DNA from: Orobanche coerulescens
Taxonomy: Eukaryota > Streptophyta > Magnoliopsida > Lamiales > Orobanchaceae
DNA length: 64,000 bases
Reading direction: 5' to 3'
Assembly: GCA_033398695.1 (NCBI GenBank)
Contig: CM065802.1
Span: 201,953,096 to 202,017,095, forward strand
The position numbers and the translations under genes were made by a program. Positions 34,598 to 45,250 of this stretch are shown here, piece after piece; position 1 is the stretch's first letter, and the number at the start of each line of letters is the position of its first letter. The notes below the pieces were generated by a model, which was given only the letters and a program-made list of their open reading frames with translations, was not told the origin of the DNA and searched no databases.

Positions 34598-35394
34598 TAG
34601 CGCACGCTACCCATATCATAGTAGCGCACGCTATCGAGAAATGAATGTTCATTGATCGATCAGTTTGACCAAGTGAAGTCACCTGATGGATAGCGCACGC
34701 AAGTCATTCAATATTAGCGCATGCTAAGTAACTACAGTTAGCGCACGCTATACAATCAATATTAACGCACGCTATCGTATCATTCCAGAGGACAGTGAGG
34801 TTTTGAAGGAAATCGGAAATGGATTTTTCGCACGCTACATACATCAGCTTACGTACACTAAAACAAGGATGTAGCGCACGTTATTGCTCAGCTCTTGCGC
34901 ACGCTACCGATATCACGGTCAGTAGTCCAGTAGCTACTGGACCCAATATGTCAAGGACTTTACGTACGCTACACAGGGTAACGTACGTTACTGAAAGAAA
35001 TATTTAGCGCACGCTAAGGTATAGGGATTAGCACACGCTAAAAGGAGTCAGCATATTACCGTTTGATTTTCTACCGTTGGAAGGCAAGAGTCAATGAAGA
35101 TCCGCAAAATCTGGAAAAGTTGGAATTAATTAATGCTAGCGCACGCTATGCATACATGCTAGCGCACGCTAAACTCAAATCTAGCCGTTGGATAAAGAGT
35201 CGTTGGAGAGACAAACCGACATTTTCAAAGTCAAGATTGAAGACTTGTTGACCATCCGATAACACACGCTACCGGTACATGACTAGCGCACGCTAGCCAT
35301 ACTATTTTACCGTTGCAACAGTCTTTGTGACCGTTCAGAGAAGCCAAGTCAAAGATCGATAGCGCACGCTAGAGGACATTATTAGCGCACGCTA
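34598..35394. promoter_or_regulatory. Array of about 20 TAGCGCACGCTA motifs in the copia LTR promoter
   Basis: Starts at 34598, 34622, 34691, 34715, 34739, 34763, 34826, 34849, 34872, 34895, 34960, 34979, 35005, 35029, 35137, 35160, 35260, 35284, 35360 and 35383. Thirteen of the 19 intervals are 23 or 24 bp. Most copies are TAGCGCACGCTA; variants include TTACGTACACTA and, at 34979, TAACGTACGTTA. The latter is intermediate to the gypsy-type motif. The array ends about 40 bp before the TATA box. Confidence 0.88.
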
Positions 35395-35431
35395 ATAATA
35401 CGTTTTTCAGTATTTGAAGGATGGCTCTCAC

Positions 35432-35440
35432 CTATAAATA
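35432..35440 (+). promoter_or_regulatory. TATA box of the SIRE-like LTR
   Basis: CTATAAATA, directly downstream of the array. Confidence 0.75.
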
Positions 35441-36038
35441 CCCAAAGGACTTGGGTATCAAACACACAACTACAAGCATACAAGCATACAAGCATTCTTG
35501 AGCTCAAATCGCTACTGATTACTAGATTATAAGTTGTGAGAAAGAAAGATACAAGAGTGATTTTCCTTGTAATATCTATTATTCTTTGTATTATTTCATT
35601 TGATTGTAAGTGTTGCATCACTTACACTTGAGCGTAAAAGAAACGAATCAAGAGTCACTAATCCGGTGTTATTAGGATCTTTGATCCGGCATTGTTAGGA
35701 TTATACTCCCATATTCGTATAGTGAGGATTATCTAGTTCCTATAGAACACTAGATAAACAAACATTTATATTGAGAGAGAGGTTGAGCTTGGACCGATAG
35801 AAGACAAACGATTGTAACGGTTGTGAACTCGGACCGATAGAAGACGAGTCAAGATTGTGGTTGTTCTTGAGCCAATAGAAAAAGAAAGTCGGAGAGAGGA
35901 CGTAGGCAAGTTGCCGAACCTCTATAAATCTTTGAGTCTTTAAATTCCGCACTATTTTCTATTTATTCGCAAGAAAGTTCGTTATTCCGCTTTACCACTA
36001 TTCAACCCCCCTTCTAGTGGTAAATTTATCTCTTTAGT

Positions 36039-36050
36039 TGGTATCGGAGT
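36039..36050 (+). other. Primer-binding site of the SIRE-like element
   Basis: TGGTATCGGAGT, complementary to initiator tRNA-Met with two differences. Confidence 0.75.
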
Positions 36051-36097
36051 GGGTCTCTTTTTAAAGGTTTAACCACCTAAGAGAAAAAGATCCGCAA

Positions 36098-36927
36098 ATG
36101 GCACTTCTTGGCCAAATTGAAGGAAATGCTCTCAACCGTCCTCCTTTCTTCGACGGTTCCAATTTCATGACGTGGAAAAAGAAAATGGCGATCTTCGTTC
36201 AAGCCTACGATATTGAAATCTGGAAAGTTATTGCTCTTAGTCCTGAACTTGCTAAGAAAGAGGATGGATCGTTGAAAAAGATCGAAGAATTCAACGACGA
36301 GGATTGGACAAACACACACGTCAACTCACGAGCTACTCAACTTATTTATTGCGTTCTTAATCCCGAAGAACTCAATAGGATATCGTCCTATGAAAGCGCA
36401 AAAGAAATTTGGGAAATTCTCGAAGTCACTCATGAGGGAACCACCCAAGTCAAGGAGACCAAAATTAATATGCTACTCCATGACTACGAACTTTTCTCCA
36501 TGAAAGACGAGGAAACGATCACAAATATGTTGGATCGATTTTCGGCTATAACCAATGGTCTTGCATCTTTCGGAAAGCCTATATCTAGCAGCGACAAAGC
36601 TAAGAAAATTCTTCGATCGTTGCCACGAGAATGGGATGCCACGGTCACCGCGATCAAGGAGTCCAAAGATATCAACAAGCTCGAATTTAGTGCCCTCATC
36701 GGGTCACTTATCAATTATGAGATCGTTCTCAAGTCTAGAGGCACCAAACCAAAGCCTCGGGAAAGAGTAGTCGCATTCAATGTTGATAGCGATGTTGAGG
36801 AAGATGTTCCCGAAGATGAAGACGACGAGGAACTCGCTCTCTATGCCAAAAACTTTAGAAGGTATAAAAGCCTAATTCAAAAGAGGCGAAGTTTTCTTGG
36901 TCGGGATAGCAAACCGGAGCAAAAGAA
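36098..36927 (+). pseudogene. Ty1/copia gag, intact start, cut by an LTR insertion
   Basis: This is the particle-forming protein of the SIRE-like element. The ATG at 36098 opens a clean frame. Residues about 15-40 carry the copia gag start (PFFDGSNFMTWKKKM, DUF4219-like). Residues about 60-215 are the UBN2-type gag domain, with ATQLIYCVLNPEE, AKEIWEILEVTHEGTTQVKE, FGKPISSSDKAKKILRSLP and WDATVTAI. An acidic run (VEEDVPEDEDDEE) follows. At codon 277 (36928) LTR-6 begins. The frame stays open for about 24 codons into the inserted LTR and stops at 37000, giving a 300-codon chimeric frame. No CCHC knuckle or pol follows in the window. Upstream of the break I see no frameshift. Confidence 0.9.
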
Positions 36928-37700
36928 TGTAACACCCCCAATCCACTCAGGGATATTACACGTCGTAGACCCTTTCCTCAAGGATCTACCAGGCTGGTAA
37001 CAACATAGAACAACTCAACAATGCCTTTAAGGCTAAAATGACTCAGTAGACCGATTTGGTCTTTCAATAAATACATACAACTCAATTACAATACATGCCC
37101 ACGCTTGTCGAATACAACACACTCCGTACAACGGAAAAGAATCTTGCGGCGGAAATAAAATACAACTAACCGAAGACATCATACGGATCCTCGTGTGATT
37201 AGTATCGTTCATCTTTCATCATCCTTCGTCGACCACGTGTTATGCTCCAAAACACGAATGCAAAAATAGATATCCACCCCGAATACTCGGGGGTTAGCAA
37301 ACTCCTTTGTCTTGCTAGTGCAAGTACAAGTGCAAAAATACGAGCCATACAATTCACATTCCACGAATAACAATAACTGGGAATCCTCAAAAATCCAAAC
37401 GTAACGAAAAGTACTTCCCGAGGCAAGAATTTGGGTAAACATTCCAAAACCGAAAGACCACAAGTTAAAGGGAAACAATTTATAAAACAGTTTAAAATGC
37501 CATCGAGAGTTTTAATAGTAAACAATTTAGGATTTACCGAATCCTTATCTTTCCAAAAATCAACAGGGTCACAGCCCAAAGGTTTTGTTTTCGCAAATAG
37601 AAAACCGACAACAATTCACAGGGTTAAAACCCACGTCACGTGTCCTCGACGGACATAGAAAGCAATATCAACTGGTGAAGTTTTACTCGTGAATCCAGGG

Positions 37701-38873
37701 TGTTGTTGCCCAAAATATTTATCCGAAGATTAATACTGCTGGAAGACGGACAACAAACAACAATTGCGGGAGCACTTCCGAGAGTAGATAAATAATACAA
37801 GATTTGCCGGGTTTGTTAGGCCCGGGCTTGAATGCTCTCGCGAGATGTTATTAATACGAATATTCGTGGATACAAGTATTAATGAGAGAAATCTAAATAC
37901 AATGAGTGTAAAAAGACTCTGTTAATCCGGCTCTTGAGCGAAGCTCGATATTCTTCGTCCCCGCCGATAATCTGCTGGATGAGATAGGCCGGTAGAAGTA
38001 AGACCGAAAGATAACTGTTGCCAAGAGTTGGGTGTTTGCCAAGTGTAAGTATTTTGCTTCTGTATGGTGTGAAATGCGAGAATGCATAGAGTTTTCAGCC
38101 CAAAATCCAAGTGCAGGCTGCCCTCTTTATATAGGGGTTGAGGTGCCTTGTCCCCTAGTGGGCGATCGCCTTTCGGCCATTAATGTAATGGGGCGATCGT
38201 CCTAAAGGTCACGTGGGCTGCCTGCCAAAAGTCCATAGATCCAGCCGGCAGCTAGCTGAGTGGCCCAATGAGGAGCCGGCACGCAGCGTCAGGAAATCTT
38301 GTCACGGGAGGTCCCACTTTGTTACTTTCGGCGGACTTTGTCGATGGCGGGGGTAGGTGACAGTGTGGTCACCGGTCTTGTCCGTCGGCTCCTTTCGCGA
38401 GGCACAGGCCTGTTGGTAGGTGAGGTAGGTGACAGTTTGTCGGCGCCTTTTGTGGATCTGCACGTGGGTGCTTTATCTGTTTGCTCGGCCTTGGCAGCTG
38501 GATGGCCATCGGCCCGGATCGTCATGATGCGGTCGTCTCTAGGCTGGACACAGGATCGTTCTCGGCGATCCATGAAGGTCGGCAATGGTCGGTCACCAAG
38601 GGTCGGTCGGCAAAGCGCTGAGAGATGACCGTCCATAAGTCGGTCGCCAGAAGTCGGTCGCCGAGTACCGAGAGGCGATCGTATCTGAGGTCGATCGCTC
38701 GGCACCGGGATTTGTCCTGGGACCTTCGGCTGGGCGATTCATGCTTGTCTGCCGGGCTAAGGCTAGGTCGCCTGGTCGAGGTCGGCGGTTCTTCCTCGGA
38801 CGCTCGGCAGCGACTTGGTCGCTCGACCTCCTAGGCGATCGCCAGTCGGAAGGTGTTAATTCTTGACACAACA
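37701..38873 (-). mobile_element. 3' LTR of the Tat-lineage element
   Basis: 1173 bp. A TATA box (CTATATAAAG on the minus strand, 38125-38134) lies in the left third. Upstream of it are several CGATCG-centred sites (38161, 38192, 38670, 38834). No gene is seen. Confidence 0.92.
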
Positions 38874-38886
38874 ATTGCCCCCCAGC
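38874..38886 (-). other. Polypurine tract of the Tat-lineage element
   Basis: GCTGGGGGGCAAT on the minus strand abuts the 3' LTR. Confidence 0.75.
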
Positions 38887-39790
38887 TCGCTCCTATGTTT
38901 GAAGACATGGGGCGAGGTGGTTCTTGCTGGCGGGCGATCTTGCTGAGCTGACTTATGATTTCGGACTTGGGCTATTATGGTCGATTGGCTTAGCTATCTT
39001 TCGGTCTTGTACCTGCAAAAACAACATTGGCCGATCCCCCATGGAAACTTGGTGGTTTCGCTTTGTTTGAGGAAACGTGCACGGTCGCGGAGATCGATGG
39101 ACCGACCCCATGACCGTGTCTTGGTGCGCGAAGACAATGAGTGTCTCGTGACTCACTTTATTATGAGGGTCCTCTGTTAGGCTGCGCCTCGCCTCGTATT
39201 TAAACGAAGGGCGTGCGGTCTCGGTCTAGAGGAGTCCTTGCGCGAGCGGCGTCGGATGAATCAACTCCACGCCGCGGCTTGTTAGCTCTGCTTCCACCTC
39301 GGCTTGACCATGGAGATGGCCGACCTCGGCGGTGTACGTTGAGGCGGGGATTGTGGTATGTGTCCAGCTGATTAATGTTGGAGAGCCCTCGGACTGGCGG
39401 CCTCGTATTTAAACGAAGGGCGGGCGATCTTGGCGAAAAGGGACCTTGCATGGCGGCGGCCGGTTCCATGTTGCCCGGGACCATGGCTTTATGATGTGCG
39501 GTGGAGCGATCTTATGCCTTAGTCCGTCATGTTATATCTTTGGGTGTAGATGGCGATCGTGTCCACCGGGTTCTTGATGATGTAGCGTGATGATCGGCGA
39601 TCGGGTGGAAGGCGCGATCGTCGCTCATTGCCGATCGCTTTATTCGTATGTCGGCGTCGGCGATCGGGCGGGAGATCGTGGTCGGGCGCCGATCGCGCTG
39701 CTCACGAGCTAAGAAGGAACCTTTGCACGGCCGGAAAATCTGCGGCTCTAGCCGGAAGGCTGCGTAGAGCTGTAGGTTGGGTCTTCGTGA
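38887..39790 (-). other. 3' non-coding part of the Tat-lineage interior
   Basis: A GC-rich stretch where pol would be expected. No RT or integrase motif is found. A 22-bp segment beginning CCTCGTATTTAAACG occurs twice (39192-39213 and 39401-39422). Confidence 0.6.
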
Positions 39791-39829
39791 GATGCACGAA
39801 CATAGGCGAAAAACCACGAAATCCTCCTA

Positions 39830-40898
39830 GGACCGCGTAGAGGCGGTCTCATCGCTTATGGGCTCGCCATTGAGGATGATTACGTCTACCCGGTCGATGT
39901 AGTTCGAGTCGGACTCTTCTTCTCCTGCTTGATTTGCATCATGCGAAGGGGACCTTTGGGCAGACGACCACAGTGGCGAAGTACTCCGTGAAGACGTGCG
40001 CCGGCTCGTTAAAGGCGATGGACCGAGGTGGCAATGAAGTGTACCACCGGTGGGCGAGGTCGTCCAGCGTCGGAGGAACATTCGGCATGCAGTCGCGTCG
40101 GATGCCCCACACCCGGTCATGTAGATGTTGAACTTCCTCGGGTGCACTTGGGGTCCGATCGCCCCTCGTACGGGTGTTTGCGGGAGCGATCTTATCTCGC
40201 ACGGGGCGAGCTCGATGTCGATCGCGGCGGCTCGCTTGGCCGACGATCGTCTTCTTGGCGCTGCCACAGGTTCGAGGCGCCTTCATGTCGTTGAGTTGAC
40301 GTTGCATCGCGGCCATCGCCGTGGCTTGATCGCTTGCGAGATCGGCTTTGGGAGCAGGAGGCGAGGCGATCGTGTACCGATCTCGGGCTCGGCCCGCCCG
40401 GCCTCGGCAATTCGGCGAGGAGGAGGCAGCTAGGCGCCTCGGGAGTCGGGTAGGCCGAGCTCACGGTGACGGACTCAAACTCCGTCGTCTCGTAGGCTGA
40501 GGCCGGGCGCCCGTGCTTGGCAGTCGGAGTCACGCCCTGGGCGATCGAAGACAGAGGTGCCCCGGCTGGCGAGCGCCTCTTCTTGCGGACGGGAGCCTCC
40601 TGGCGATCGCTCAACTAGTGATGCCTTGAGATTCCACTTGGACTTCCGGCGGACGGCCGAGGGGGCGATAGCAGGAGGCGCGTTGAGAGCACTCCGTCGC
40701 TCCTGTAGGACGGCCAGGGCCCCTTCGATCTGTTCCTTGGTTCGGAACCGATCGAGCGAGACAGGCCGCCGTCCGAGGACGGGATCGAGCGTCTCGACCG
40801 CGGCTACCTTCCACCATCGGGTGTGGCTCGGGCCAGGGACGGAGCAGGGGTTTGGCCGGCTGGTCAGCGGCTTTCTTCGACGCGGAGGCGGAAGACAT
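39830..40898 (-). pseudogene. Tat-type gag, several frameshifts
   Basis: Particle protein of the Tat lineage. The minus strand starts MSSASASKKAADQPAKP at 40898 and reaches the gag core near 40200-39940: MQRQLNDMKAP, FNIYMTGCGASDATACRMF in one frame, PPTLDDLAHRWYTSLPPRSI and EPAHVFTEYFATVVV in another, ANQAGEEESDSNYIDRVD in the first again. The W-Y-x-x-LPP-x-SI signature is diagnostic of Tat/Athila gag. At least three frame changes are needed to follow it, so it is non-functional as read. Some changes could be consensus errors in this GC-rich stretch. Confidence 0.8.
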
Positions 40899-41009
40899 GA
40901 TTTCTGAAGGATTTCTTTGAAGTGCAGTAAGTGTCACTTCAAGTATCTGCCCCGAGAACAGTGAGTGTTCTTCGGGACGGTAGGTATAAAAATTTGAGGG
41001 TTGGGGCCC

Positions 41010-41026
41010 CCTTCTTCTAGCGCCAA
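41010..41026 (-). other. Primer-binding site of the Tat-lineage element
   Basis: On the minus strand, TTGGCGCTAGAAGAAGG follows the 5' LTR after 1-2 bases. The TTGGCGC start is typical of Tat elements and differs from the initiator-Met site used by all other elements here. The tRNA used cannot be fixed by eye. Confidence 0.7.
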
Positions 41027-41027
41027 T

Positions 41028-42199
41028 TGTTGTTGCCCAAAATATTTATCCGAAGATTAATACTGCTGGAAGACGGACAACAAACAACAATTGCGGGAGC
41101 ACTTCCGAGAGTAGATAAATAATACAAGATTTGCCGGGTTTGTTAGGCCCGGGCTTGAATGCTCTCGCGAGATGTTATTAATACGAATATTCATGGATAC
41201 AAGTATTAATGAGAGAAATCTAAATACAATGAGTGTAAATAGACTCTGTTAATCCGGCTCTTGAGCGAAGCTCGGTGTTCTTCGTCCCTGCCGATAATCT
41301 GCTGGATGAGATAGGCCGGGAGAAGTAAGACCGAAAGATAACTGTTGCCAAGAGTTGGATGTTAGCCAGGTGTAAGTATTTTGCTTCTGTATGGTGTGAA
41401 ATGCGAGAATGCAGAGAGTTTTCAGCCCAAAATCCAAGTGCAGGCTGCCCTCTTTATATAGGGGTTGAGGTGCCTTGTCCCCTAGTGGGCGATCGCCTTT
41501 CGGCCATTAATGTAATGGGGCGATCGTCCTAAAGGTCACGTGGGCTGCCTGCCAAAAGTCCATAGATCCATCCGGACTAATTTGAGTGGCCCAATGAGGA
41601 GGAGCCGCACGCGTCCGAAAATCTTATGGAGGAGGTCCCACTTTGTTACTTTCGGCGGACTTTGTCGATGGCGGGGTAGGTGACAGTGTGGTCACCGGTT
41701 TTGTCCGTCGGCTCCTTTCGCAGGCCAGGGCCCAGTTTGTAGGTGACGTAGGTGACAGGTTTGTGGCGCCTTTTGTGGATGCACGCGTGGAGTCTTTGTC
41801 TGTTTGCTCGGCCTTGGCCGACTGGATGGCCATCGGCCCAGATCGTCATGATGCGGTCGTCTCTAGCTGGACACCGAGGATCGTTCTCGGCCAGTCACTG
41901 AAGGTCGGCAATGGTCGGTCACCAAGGGTCGGTCGGCAAAGCGCTGAGAGATGACCGTCCATAAGTCGGTCGCCAGAAGTCGGTCGCCGAGTACCGAGAG
42001 GCGATCGTATCTGAGGTCGATCGCTCGGCACCGGGACTTGTCCTGGGACCTTCGGCTGGGCGATTCATGCTTGTCTGCCGGGCTAAGGCTAGGTCGCCTG
42101 GTCGAGGTCGGCGGTTCTTCCTCGGACGCTCGGCAGCGACTTGGTCGCTCGACCTCCTAGGCGATCGCCAGTCGGAAGGTGTTAATTCTTGACACAACA
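41028..42199 (-). mobile_element. 5' LTR of the Tat-lineage element
   Basis: 1172 bp, collinear with 37701-38873. The TATA box is at 41452-41461. Differences cluster in the stretch after CCATAGATCCA (41566-41640 against 38237-38320). No gene is seen. Confidence 0.92.
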
Positions 42200-42345
42200 C
42201 AGGGCTCTACTATTGGACTCCCGCCGTGGCCCCGTCGAACCAACCCACGGTGAGTAAAATACATTCACCACTCGTGAATCCAGGGCTCTACCATTGGATT
42301 CCCGCCGTGGCCCCGTCGAACCAACCCGCGGTGAGCGAAACAATC
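42200..42345 (-). repeat. Subrepeats of LTR-6
   Basis: Two units with CCGCCGTGGCCCCGTCGAACC. The first unit was cut by the Tat-lineage element at its CAGGG. The minus-strand core TTCGACGGGGCC is the same as in LTR-1. Confidence 0.8.
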
Positions 42346-43261
42346 ATGCACAAATAACATATCACACCAAGGATATCCAAACAATTCAACCAGAGGCATC
42401 AAACACTTAGCAAAACACCACATCAAACCAAAACGCACCGAAAAGAGATAATATACGTACACACGTATTATCAAGCGCAACATCAACACCAAACATATCC
42501 AAATATCCACGTAGTCACTTACAACCCACACAATTACAAAACACACGCGTTTTGAAAGAGAGCCTTTAACAAGGCTAATCGAATCTTTTGAAAACTCGTT
42601 TCAAACAATCAAACAAACATATAAAGACGATCACCAATTATCATATTCACAAAACAAGAATTGTATGGACAAGGTACTTGCCTCAAAATCGGCACGCAAG
42701 TATTCCGACGAACACGGCTCAACCGGAAAGCTTCGAAACACCCGATGCTATCGAAACGGAAGACGACGACGAACGAAAGGGTTCAACTCGGTTTCTTCGC
42801 AAGAAACTCGACCCTAACAACATATAATCAATAAATCATCGATCATACGAGGAAGAATAATCGTAGAACGCCCGAAAACCCCTCTAAGACATTTTACCGG
42901 ACACCTTCAAGGCGTCGGTCAAGAACTCGACTCAAATAACGAATCGATATGATCCAACCATGGAATAATAAGGGAAATGATATAATACATCTAAATAATC
43001 ATCAATCCATAAAAATCCTAAGTTAAAACGGATTAATCGGACGAAAACAACCAAAACACCCAAATTCCCCAAAACTACATTTCTAGGAAATATGACCTGA
43101 TTCGGTAGATCGGAGGGTGTTATAGGATGGATGATTGATGATATGAACTCCAAAACGTCATGGATTGATTGTACAACAACATCTCTCCATGATTAACCAA
43201 GCTCCAACCGCAGAAGGGAAGAAAACGAGTGAGAAATGGCTGAAGAAAAACGTCTGCTGGC

Positions 43262-43440
43262 CTTAAATAGGCCGACTGCCGGCCGGGTTACGTACGTAAC
43301 CGGCCATGGCTTACGTACGTAACCGGCCATGGCCGAACTCACTGCCTGGAAATGCCGGAAACGTTACGTACGTTACCGGCCAGGGCCTTACGTACGTAAC
43401 CGGCCTTACGTACGTAACTGCCGATCACTACCGTACGTTA
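43262..43440 (-). promoter_or_regulatory. LTR-6 promoter: TATA-like box and six CGNNCG palindromes
   Basis: A TATTTAAG box (43262-43270, minus strand) is followed on the upstream side by 12-mers starting at 43288, 43311, 43364, 43388, 43406 and 43429. Most are TTACGTACGTAA. Intervals are 23, 53, 24, 18 and 23, the mirror image of LTR-1 (23, 18, 23, 55, 23), as expected for the opposite strand. The first two sites are separated by CCGGCCATGGC. Confidence 0.85.
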
Positions 43441-45119
43441 CTCGGCCAGGGCTGGCCGGGACCAACTCCGACGTCCCGAACGACCTCGAAACCCGAACCT
43501 GAGTACGAATCGAAGATACGGTTACGAAGTACTCGCAAAGACGAATCCTAGCACTAAGAGAACACACGATTCCGACCACCCGAAGGCTCGAAATTCGACA
43601 ACGGAAAGTAATTACCCCAAACTTTGGGAAATTACGAAAATGGCCCAAAACGTCCGAAATACACGATACATGATCGAAACACCAAACCGAAGTTCAAAAC
43701 ACGTATAAAAAAGATAAACGGACTTACGGGAAACTCGAAACAGCAGTTTCGGACGAGATTCGCAAGAATCGAACTCAAGTGCGGAAAAGTCGCCAATAAG
43801 CACGGAACTCAACAAAGCGATACCGAAACGAACTCGGATGACAAAAAGAGTAGAATTAATCATTATCGGAATGACGAAACGGTCATGAGCAAGTCATCAA
43901 AACGGACTTCCGCCGAAAAAAAAGAAATTACCGGAAATCGAAATTACGGGTTATTACATTCTACCCTCCTTAAAAGAAGTTTCGTCCCGAAACTTAAAAC
44001 AAGTAGGGAGAAGAAATATCCCGCCAGGAAAAACTCAACGAGATACACAAGAAGCGCGTAACTCATGCCCAACGGCGAAACGTTACAAGCAACGCAAAGG
44101 AATATACGGTGTGAAAACACGCTCCACGACGACTAACACAACGCCACCGGTAGAGACATAATGAAACCCACAAGTGACAAGCGTCATCAAACAGATAGTA
44201 CAATCAAGCCGATCATCCGAACAGTCACAAAACACAACGAATGAAAATCAATACGATTGACCAACCCAACGGTTCATCAATCAAAACGCGAGCCAAACGC
44301 TGAACAAATACGGAATTCCACCGCCTAAGGGTTGGAAGATCGAAAACGAGACTAATTTCCCGAACTTAAGGGAATTACGAAGGATGCGAGCGTTCAACAA
44401 TCACGAAACGAGATCAACAAAAACCGAACAATCAATGATCAACCACAATGATCGAGTCAACAAAAATCGAATAGTCATGTTCGGATCACGAAGAACAATA
44501 AGGTTCAACCGACAAACTCCGAAGTTCACATCTCGACTCGAGACAAAACATGATCCGGTGAAAACAACAAGATGCGCACTCACATAAGATCCACAGGAAA
44601 GGGAATAGCAATTGAAAAGTCATAACGACAAACGAGTTATTCCGAAACAATACCACCCTCGTTCGATCAACAAAAGCAAGGGATAGGGAAAGTTCAGAAA
44701 ATGTTAACGAGCATAAACGAGTCGACAGATTCGAAAACACAGGAGTTCCAAATCCGATCCACTTCGAATAAAAGAATTAGTAGAACCAAAAGATGTTACT
44801 TCCGAACAAGGTTCACAAAAATCGAACCAAATTCGGAAAAGTCACAGCGATAACCAGATCGACCCACAACAAGATCACAGTTCGTTCGGACGATGAAACC
44901 GAAATACAGAACAAGTTCAGAAAGTATCAGCGAACACGAGCGAGTCGATAGACATGAGAAAGAGGAAATGCGGAAGTAAAAAATGATACGGCATTACAGT
45001 CGACCTCTTCTAAAAGAAGTGTCGTTCCTGAAACTCACAACACTAAATCAAGGCGATAACACAACAAGCAACCGACAGAAACATCCTTAAAAGGCCTCTC
45101 AACTGAAGCGCTACTCCGA

Positions 45120-45250
45120 AAGTCTCGGTAGCCAATTCGCAAAACTGAATTTGGTGTCCCTCGAGTCCACACTTGAAATGTGTTACCGACGAGAAGGACA
45201 ATTTACATGTGCATGCCCCAGCACATCACGGTTGAAACGCCTCGGCTCGG
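45120..45250 (-). pseudogene. Vestige of the gag zinc-knuckle region
   Basis: On the minus strand, split over frames, the residues RFNRDVLGHAHVNCP and then KCGLEGHQIQ align with the knuckle region of the gag at 55740-55880 (CFNRNALCHERAHC, CYNCGHEGH). A stop and a frame change separate the two halves. Nothing of the gag core remains next to it. Confidence 0.55.

Larger units (their letters stand above)
34503..36036 (+). mobile_element. 5' LTR of a SIRE/Maximus-like copia element
   Basis: It starts TGTTGACTCAAAATG. The right end is placed just before the primer-binding site and is uncertain by some 30 bp. In order it has the palindrome array (34598-35394), TATA box CTATAAATA (35432-35440), direct repeats CATACAAG near 35475-35495 and, close to the end, a 10-bp perfect stem TTTACCACTA/TAGTGGTAAA (35991-36000 and 36015-36024) around a C-rich loop. 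The lineage is inferred from the LTR start, the CCCCCC run before the primer-binding site and the gag type. No partner LTR is visible. Confidence 0.75.
37701..42199 (-). mobile_element. Gag-only Tat-lineage element (Ty3/gypsy)
   Basis: A complete 4.5-kb insertion with LTRs 37701-38873 and 41028-42199 (TGTTGTTG...GACACAACA) and TSD CAGGG on both sides (37696-37700, 42200-42204). The interior is 2.15 kb and holds only a broken Tat-type gag. The primer-binding site and purine tract fit the minus strand. Gag without pol and terminal repeats matches the TR-GAG class of non-autonomous elements described in plants. Confidence 0.93.
36928..43958 (-). mobile_element. LTR-6: gypsy-type LTR split by a Tat-lineage element
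   Basis: The plus strand begins TGTAACACCCCCAATCC and ends TTATTACA, followed by a polypurine tract. Without the 37701-42199 insertion it is about 2.5 kb. Its left part (36928 to about 42690) resembles LTR-7 and LTR-8. Its right part (about 42690-43958, U3 and early leader) resembles LTR-9a and LTR-9b. It is therefore a hybrid. The hairpin at 37277-37293 is kept, but the acceptor reads TTCGTG where LTR-7 has TTCAGG. No gene is seen. Confidence 0.88.

Noticed and set aside
38150..38860. CGATCG-rich Tat-lineage LTR as another 23-bp phased array
   Set aside because: The sites share the CGNNCG form, but the spacing is irregular (the first two are 31 bp apart) and the region is GC-rich. The link to the phased arrays is not supported.
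38299..38874. Arginine- and serine-rich frames in the Tat-lineage LTRs
   Set aside because: GC-rich composition leaves all frames open. They lie in an LTR and recur only because the LTR is duplicated.
40557..40907. Plus-strand frames opposite the Tat gag
   Set aside because: They are antisense shadows of the GC-rich gag on the minus strand.
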